A stretch of DNA of 64,000 bases from Streptomyces genisteinicus. GTDB lineage: Bacteria; Actinomycetota; Actinomycetes; Streptomycetales; Streptomycetaceae. Each line of letters opens with the position of its first letter. The stretch's first letter is position 1. A program made the position numbers and the translations under genes. Below the pieces are notes generated by a model. That model was not told where the DNA came from. It worked only from the letters and a program-made list of their open reading frames with translations, and searched no databases. Of the stretch, positions 59,050 through 64,000 are shown one piece after another. The DNA is taken from positions 1,839,501 through 1,903,500 of the forward strand of contig NZ_CP060825.1 of the NCBI RefSeq assembly GCF_014489615.1, given 5' to 3'.

Positions 59050-60438
59050 GTGGCGAACGACGCCAGCACCGTTTTCGACCTAGTGATCCTCGGCGGCGGT
59101 AGCGGCGGTTACGCTGCGGCCCTTCGCGGAGCTCAGCTGGGCCTGGACGTCGCACTGATCGAGAAGAACAAGCTGGGCGGCACCTGCCTGCACAACGGCT
59201 GCATCCCCACCAAGGCCCTGCTGCACGCCGGTGAGATCGCCGACCAGGCCCGCGAGGCCGAGCAGTTCGGTGTCAAGGCCTCCTTCGAGGGCATCGACAT
59301 CGCGGGCGTCCACAAGTACAAGGACGACGTGATCGCCGGCCTGTACAAGGGCCTGCAGGGTCTGGTCGCCTCCCGCAAGGTGACCTACATCGAGGGCGAG
59401 GGCCGCCTGTCCTCCCCCACCTCCGTCGACGTGAACGGTCAGCGCGTCCAGGGCCGCCACGTCCTGCTGGCGACCGGTTCCGTGCCGAAGTCCCTGCCGG
59501 GCCTGGAGATCGACGGCAACCGCATCATCTCCTCGGACCACGCGCTGACGCTGGACCGCGTCCCGCAGTCCGCGATCATCCTGGGCGGCGGCGTCATCGG
59601 CGTCGAGTTCGCCTCGGCGTGGAAGTCCTTCGGCACCGACGTCACCGTCATCGAGGGCCTGAAGCACCTCGTCCCGGTCGAGGACGAGAACAGCTCCAAG
59701 CTGCTGGAGCGCGCCTTCCGCAAGCGCGGCATCAAGTTCAACCTGGGCACCTTCTTCGAGAAGGCCGAGTACACCCAGGACGGTGTGCGCGTCACCCTCG
59801 CCGACGGCAAGACCTTCGACGCCGAGGTGCTGCTGGTCGCCATCGGCCGCGGTCCGGTCTCGCAGGGCCTCGGCTACGAGGAGCAGGGCGTCGCGATGGA
59901 CCGCGGCTACGTCCTGGTCAACGAGTACATGCAGACCAACGTGGAGACGATCTCCGCGGTCGGCGACCTGGTCCCGACCCTGCAGCTCGCGCACGTCGGC
60001 TTCGCCGAGGGCATCCTGGTGGCGGAGCGGCTGGCCGGTCTGAAGACCGTTCCGATCGACTACGACGGCGTGCCGCGGGTGACGTACTGCCACCCCGAGG
60101 TCGCCTCCGTCGGCATCACCGAGGCGAAGGCCAAGGAGATCTACGGTGCGGACAAGGTCGTCGCCCTGAAGTACAACCTCGCGGGCAACGGCAAGAGCAA
60201 GATCCTGAAGACCGCGGGCGAGATCAAGCTCGTCCAGGTCAAGGACGGTGCCGTGGTCGGCGTCCACATGGTCGGTGACCGTATGGGCGAGCAGGTCGGC
60301 GAAGCGCAGCTGATCTACAACTGGGAGGCGCTGCCGGCCGAGGTCGCGCAGCTCGTCCACGCCCACCCGACGCAGAACGAGGCTCTCGGCGAGGCGCACC
60401 TGGCGCTGGCCGGCAAGCCGCTGCACTCCCACGACTAG
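59050..60438 (+). CDS. lpdA: Dihydrolipoamide dehydrogenase (E3)
   Basis: The 462-aa flavoprotein reoxidises the dihydrolipoyl groups of E2 in the 2-oxoacid dehydrogenase complexes. FAD site: LVILGGGSGGYAAALRGAQLG. Redox-active disulfide: GGTCLHNGCIPTKALLHA. NAD site: SAIILGGGVIGVEFASAWKSFG. The C-terminal dimer interface carries the catalytic HAHPTQNEALGEAH. GGAGG lies 7 bases before the GTG at 59050. It is 56 bp upstream of the E2 gene, and the two form an operon. Confidence 0.97.
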   Translation: MANDASTVFDLVILGGGSGGYAAALRGAQLGLDVALIEKNKLGGTCLHNGCIPTKALLHAGEIADQAREAEQFGVKASFEGIDIAGVHKYKDDVIAGLYKGLQGLVASRKVTYIEGEGRLSSPTSVDVNGQRVQGRHVLLATGSVPKSLPGLEIDGNRIISSDHALTLDRVPQSAIILGGGVIGVEFASAWKSFGTDVTVIEGLKHLVPVEDENSSKLLERAFRKRGIKFNLGTFFEKAEYTQDGVRVTLADGKTFDAEVLLVAIGRGPVSQGLGYEEQGVAMDRGYVLVNEYMQTNVETISAVGDLVPTLQLAHVGFAEGILVAERLAGLKTVPIDYDGVPRVTYCHPEVASVGITEAKAKEIYGADKVVALKYNLAGNGKSKILKTAGEIKLVQVKDGAVVGVHMVGDRMGEQVGEAQLIYNWEALPAEVAQLVHAHPTQNEALGEAHLALAGKPLHSHD

Positions 60439-60494
60439 TCAGTCACGGGCGCGACAGACCACTACCGCACTTTCTGTAAGGAGCAACTGAAACC

Positions 60495-62237
60495 ATGGCG
60501 GTTTCCGTAACCCTTCCGGCGCTCGGCGAGAGCGTCACCGAGGGCACTGTCACCCGCTGGCTGAAGGCCGAGGGAGAGCGCGTCGAGGCCGACGAGCCGC
60601 TGCTCGAGGTCTCCACCGACAAGGTCGACACCGAGATCCCGGCCCCCGCCTCCGGCGTGCTGGCCTCGATCAAGGTCGCCGAGGACGAGACCGTCGAGGT
60701 CGGCGCCGAGCTGGCCGTCATCGACGACGGCTCCGGCGCCCCCGAGGCCGCTCCCGCCCCGGCCGCCGCCGAGACCCCGGCTCCCGAGGCCGCTCCGGCC
60801 CCGCAGGCCGAGGCTCCCGCGGCTCCGGCCGAGGAGGCCCCTGCCGCCGCCCCCGCGGGCGGTTCGGCCGAGGGCACCGACGTCGTCCTCCCGGCGCTCG
60901 GCGAGAGCGTCACCGAGGGCACCGTCACCCGCTGGCTGAAGGAGGTCGGCGAGGAGGTCACGGAGGACGAGCCGCTGCTCGAGGTCTCCACCGACAAGGT
61001 CGACACCGAGATCCCGGCCCCCGCCTCCGGCGTGCTGCTGGAGATCGTGGTCGGCGAGGACGAGACCGCGGAGGTCGGCGCCAAGCTGGCCGTGATCGGC
61101 GCCAAGGGCGCGGCCCCGGCCGCTCCCGCCCCGGCCGCCGCTCCGGCTCCGGCTCCGGCTCCGGCCCAGGAGGCTCCCAAGCAGGAGGCCCCGAAGCAGG
61201 AGGCTCCCAAGCAGGAGGCCCCGGCTCCGGCTGCCGCCCCGGCTCCGGCCGCCGCCCCGGCTCCGAAGGCGGCCCCGGCCGCGCCCGCGGCCCCCGCCGC
61301 GGTCGAGTCGAGCGACGCCTACGTGACCCCGCTGGTCCGCAAGCTCGCCGCCGAGAACGGCGTCGACCTGGGCTCGGTCAAGGGCACCGGCGTCGGTGGC
61401 CGCATCCGCAAGCAGGACGTCATCGCCGCCGCCGAGGCCGCCAAGGCCGCGGCCGCGCCGGCCCCCGCCGCTGCCGCCCCGGCCGCGTCGAAGGCGCCGT
61501 CGCTCGAGACGTCCCCGCTGCGCGGCCAGACGGTCAAGATGACCCGCATGCGCAAGGTCATCGGCGACAACATGATGAAGGCGCTGCACGGCCAGGCGCA
61601 GCTGTCCTCGGTCGTCGAGGTCGACATCACCAAGCTGATGAAGCTGCGCGAGCAGGCGAAGGCGTCCTTCGCCGCCCGCGAGGGCGTCAAGCTCTCCCCG
61701 ATGCCGTTCTTCGTGAAGGCGGCGGCCCAGGCGCTGAAGGCCCACCCGGTCATCAACGCCCGGATCAACGAGGACGAGGGCACCATCACGTACTTCGACT
61801 CGGAGAACATCGGCATCGCCGTGGACTCCGAGAAGGGTCTGATGACGCCGGTCATCAAGGGTGCGGGCGACCTGAACATCGCCGGCATCTCCAAGGCCAC
61901 CGCGGACCTCGCGGGCAAGGTCCGGGCCAGCAAGATCACGCCGGACGAGCTGTCCGGTGCGACCTTCACCATCAGCAACACCGGCTCGCGCGGTGCGCTG
62001 TTCGACACGATCATCGTGCCGCCGAACCAGGTCGCCATCCTGGGCATCGGCGCCACCGTGAAGCGTCCGGCGGTCATCGAGACCGCCGAGGGCACCGTCA
62101 TCGGCGTCCGGGACATGACGTACCTGACGCTCTCCTACGACCACCGTCTGGTGGACGGCGCGGACGCCGCCCGCTACCTCACGGCGGTCAAGGCGATCCT
62201 GGAGGCCGGCGAGTTCGAGGTCGAGCTCGGCCTGTAG
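60495..62237 (+). CDS. sucB: Dihydrolipoamide acyltransferase (E2), DlaT/SucB type with two lipoyl domains
   Basis: The 580-aa E2 has two lipoyl domains (residues ~2-78 and ~130-205), each with the lipoylated Lys in [16 protein letters not shown]. Ala/Pro-rich linkers follow, including three APKQE repeats (~222-242), then an E3-binding domain ([33 protein letters not shown]) and the catalytic core ending [15 protein letters not shown] (active-site His and Asp). In actinobacteria this locus corresponds to M. tuberculosis DlaT, the E2 of pyruvate dehydrogenase that also supports the 2-oxoglutarate complex, so the label SucB is traditional rather than certain. AAGGAG lies 12 bases before the ATG, with ACTGAAACC between. 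Confidence 0.95.
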   Translation: MAVSVTLPALGESVTEGTVTRWLKAEGERVEADEPLLEVSTDKVDTEIPAPASGVLASIKVAEDETVEVGAELAVIDDGSGAPEAAPAPAAAETPAPEAAPAPQAEAPAAPAEEAPAAAPAGGSAEGTDVVLPALGESVTEGTVTRWLKEVGEEVTEDEPLLEVSTDKVDTEIPAPASGVLLEIVVGEDETAEVGAKLAVIGAKGAAPAAPAPAAAPAPAPAPAQEAPKQEAPKQEAPKQEAPAPAAAPAPAAAPAPKAAPAAPAAPAAVESSDAYVTPLVRKLAAENGVDLGSVKGTGVGGRIRKQDVIAAAEAAKAAAAPAPAAAAPAASKAPSLETSPLRGQTVKMTRMRKVIGDNMMKALHGQAQLSSVVEVDITKLMKLREQAKASFAAREGVKLSPMPFFVKAAAQALKAHPVINARINEDEGTITYFDSENIGIAVDSEKGLMTPVIKGAGDLNIAGISKATADLAGKVRASKITPDELSGATFTISNTGSRGALFDTIIVPPNQVAILGIGATVKRPAVIETAEGTVIGVRDMTYLTLSYDHRLVDGADAARYLTAVKAILEAGEFEVELGL

Positions 62238-62275
62238 GGCCTCCGCGGTCCGCGCGGCCGCCGCCACGCCTGATC

Positions 62276-62313
62276 CGTGCCCCCGTACCGGAGTGATCCG
62301 GTACGGGGGCACG
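62276..62313 (+). terminator. Terminator after the lpdA-E2 operon
   Basis: A perfect 17-bp stem (CGTGCCCCCGTACCGGA and its complement, GTGA loop) lies 38 bp past the E2 stop. Confidence 0.9.
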
Positions 62314-62411
62314 CGTGTGTCCGCACGCGCGTCCTCTGCCGCGTTCGCCCCTCGCCGTGCGGGGCGGGCGGATAGCGTGGCGCCCGGGGATTCGGGGCCG
62401 AGGGGGAACCC

Positions 62412-64000
62412 ATGCGCATGGCAGATCGGCACACGCACGATCCGGTCACGGGGGTTCCGGCCGCCGGGGACGAGGCGGCGGCGCCCGGTCCCGGGGACGA
62501 GACGGCGGCCCCGGGCACGCCCGCGGGCGGTACGGCGGTGCCGGGGCACGACACCGCCGGTCCGGACCACGCGGGAGCGCGGGGCACGGCGGACACCGGC
62601 ACGGCGCGCACCGGCACGGCGGCCGCGGACCGCGACGGTCCCGGTGACCCTGACGGCCCCGCCGGTCGCGCCGGTCGCGACGACCCCGGTGACCGCGCCG
62701 CGGAATCCGCGGCGGCTCCCGGGGGTCCGGGCCGGGCCGGAAGGGAAGGGCGGTCGCGGGACGCCGGCGGCCCGCCCGGCCCCCGCCGCGCCTCCCCCGC
62801 GGGCCACACGGGCGCCGGCACGGCGATCGGCGTCGTGGTCGAACGCCACCGCAGCGGCCTGGTTCCCGAACTGCCGGGGGCACGGCAGCAGTTGGAGACG
62901 CTGGCCGGGCTGCTCACCGCATACGGCTGCACCGCCGAGACGGTGGCCGACCCGGACTGGGGCACCGTGCGCGACCGGCTGGAGAGCTGGTCGGCGGCGC
63001 ACGCCGGGACGGGAGGCGGCGGCCCCGCGGTGGTGCTGTGGTCGGGCCATGCGCAGCTGCACCGGGGCCGGCTGCACCTGATCACCGCGGACACGCAGGA
63101 CCCCTCGGCCGAGACACAGGTCTACCGCACCGAGCTGCTGGCCGAGGCGGCGCTCCGTTCGGGGGCCGACCAGGTCCTGCTGGTCGTCGACACCTGCCAC
63201 GCCGGGGCGGGCGTACTGGAGCCGCTGCGCCGCGCGATGGAGGACTTCGCCTCCGCCGTGCTGCCGCCGGGGCGCGCCCAGTGGCTCGGGGTGCTCGCGG
63301 GCTGCCGGGCGCACGAGCCGGCGGCGGGGCGCGGTGTCCTGATGGACACGCTGACCGAGGTGCTGCGCGACGGACCGTCCGGCACGGGCGCGTACCGGCA
63401 CGAGTGGAGCGTCCGCAACGCGGGGGTGACCGGCGAGGCCGTCCTCCAGGAGGTGCTGGCCCGCTGGGACGACGACGGCCAGCGCCCGGCGAGCGCCTCC
63501 ACGGGCCGGGCGCTGCCGATGTTCCGCAACCCCCGGCTGCGCGGCGACGCGGGCGAGCAGCTGGTGGAGCACCTGGTGCTCGCCGCCCGGGGGGCGGGCC
63601 GCACCGAGGAGGGCTGGTTCTTCACCGGCCGGCACGCGGTGCTGACCGACGTGGTCGCCTGGCTCGCCGCCCGCGAACCCGGTCTGTTCCTCGTCACGGG
63701 CGGTGCGGGCAGCGGGAAGTCGGCGGTCCTCGGGCGGGTCGCGACGCTGTCGGACCCGCGGCGCCGCGCTGAGGTCCTCGCCCACGGGGCGCTGCTCGAC
63801 GGGGACCCGGATCCGGGCGGGAACGCGGTGGACGCGGCGCTCCATCTGCGGGGCATGACCGCGCAGGACCTCGCGGAGGCACTCGCCCGGCAGCTGGACC
63901 TGCCCGCGCCGCGTTCTCCCGCCGCGCTGGTCGCGGAGCTGGAGCCGCGGGGGCCGGGACGCCCGCCGGTGCTGGTGCTCGACGGTCTGGACGAGGCCGC
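62412..64000 (+). CDS. Caspase-like protease fused to a STAND/NACHT-type NTPase (3' end beyond the window)
   Basis: The frame from ATG 62412 (AGGGGG just upstream) stays open to the window edge, 529 codons. Residues 1-135 are a low-complexity Gly/Pro/Ala/Asp stretch. Residues ~137-370 resemble peptidase C14 (caspase/metacaspase): AIGVVVERHRSGLVPELPGARQQLETLAGLLTAYG, VVLWSGHAQLHRGRLHL (His 213) and VLLVVDTCHAGAG (Cys 262). A P-loop NTPase follows: LFLVTGGAGSGKSAVLGRVA (Walker A, 428-437) and PVLVLDGLDEA (Walker B, ending at the edge), typical of NACHT/STAND proteins. Sensor repeats (WD40, TPR) would be expected beyond the edge. TAGCGT near 62373 may be the -10. Such proteins act in signalling, cell death or phage defence. 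Confidence 0.85.
   Translation, partial: MRMADRHTHDPVTGVPAAGDEAAAPGPGDETAAPGTPAGGTAVPGHDTAGPDHAGARGTADTGTARTGTAAADRDGPGDPDGPAGRAGRDDPGDRAAESAAAPGGPGRAGREGRSRDAGGPPGPRRASPAGHTGAGTAIGVVVERHRSGLVPELPGARQQLETLAGLLTAYGCTAETVADPDWGTVRDRLESWSAAHAGTGGGGPAVVLWSGHAQLHRGRLHLITADTQDPSAETQVYRTELLAEAALRSGADQVLLVVDTCHAGAGVLEPLRRAMEDFASAVLPPGRAQWLGVLAGCRAHEPAAGRGVLMDTLTEVLRDGPSGTGAYRHEWSVRNAGVTGEAVLQEVLARWDDDGQRPASASTGRALPMFRNPRLRGDAGEQLVEHLVLAARGAGRTEEGWFFTGRHAVLTDVVAWLAAREPGLFLVTGGAGSGKSAVLGRVATLSDPRRRAEVLAHGALLDGDPDPGGNAVDAALHLRGMTAQDLAEALARQLDLPAPRSPAALVAELEPRGPGRPPVLVLDGLDEA

Noticed and set aside
1..64000. tRNA, rRNA, CRISPR arrays and insertion sequences
   Set aside because: No cloverleaf with a T-loop GGTTCGA-type signature, no regularly spaced direct repeats and no transposase motifs were seen. 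A covariance scan would be needed for certainty.

Overview
The window is chromosomal DNA from a Streptomyces or a close relative. GC content is very high, GTG starts are common, many neighbouring genes overlap by four bases (ATGA or GTGA), and several genes look leaderless. The core gene order (trpD, qcrCAB, ctaE, ctaCDF, adenosine kinase, HesB/ErpA, nadA, pspA, cob genes, pepA, lpdA, E2) matches my memory of Streptomyces chromosomes and is related to the trpD-qcr-cta-adoK-cob-pep-dlaT region of Mycobacterium tuberculosis. No RNA-coding genes, insertion sequences or CRISPR arrays were found.

Layout. 1-2.2 kb: the 5' part of a class V aminotransferase behind a SAM-IV riboswitch, then trpD. 2.3-11.6 kb: the terminal respiratory chain, namely the bc1 complex (qcrB, qcrA, qcrC) and the aa3 oxidase (ctaE, ctaF, ctaD, ctaC), interrupted by a receiver-like protein and an L,D-transpeptidase lipoprotein. 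12-18.2 kb: a cysteine desulfurase-TusA fusion, an adenosine kinase, two proteins of unknown function, HesB/ErpA and quinolinate synthase NadA. Sulfur mobilisation and Fe-S insertion therefore sit beside Fe-S enzymes (Rieske protein, NadA).

18.3-33.4 kb is an accessory glycan locus. An eight-gene, almost fully overlapping minus-strand operon encodes a GT2, four GT4 proteins (one a tandem GT4-GT4), a flippase and a large membrane protein. It converges on a secreted glycoside hydrolase. The hydrolase is divergent from an unusual single polypeptide that joins a sugar aminotransferase to a CapD/WbpM-type dehydratase. The two divergent promoter regions share a near-identical element of about 20 bp, and a TetR gene sits at the right-hand one.

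34.3-50.7 kb: an RND transporter, a two-component system, PspA with PspAA, small membrane proteins, a methyltransferase, an MBL-CobU fusion, CobT, an MprF-like lysyltransferase and CobS. A roughly 0.9-kb imperfect long inverted repeat lies between cobU and cobT, and a heptanucleotide repeat abuts the cobS promoter.

50.7-56.8 kb is the most striking block. It holds an Agd3-like secreted polysaccharide deacetylase, a PelF-like GT4, a polytopic membrane protein and an Sph3-like (spherulation-specific family 4, GH135) protein. This is a compact set resembling the machinery for the fungal polymer galactosaminogalactan and bacterial Pel. 57-62.2 kb returns to core metabolism (PepA, Lpd, dihydrolipoamide acyltransferase with two lipoyl domains). 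The right edge holds the start of a caspase-like protease fused to a STAND/NACHT-type NTPase, cut by the window end and possibly a defence or programmed-death gene. All family calls come from reading motifs; no searches were run.
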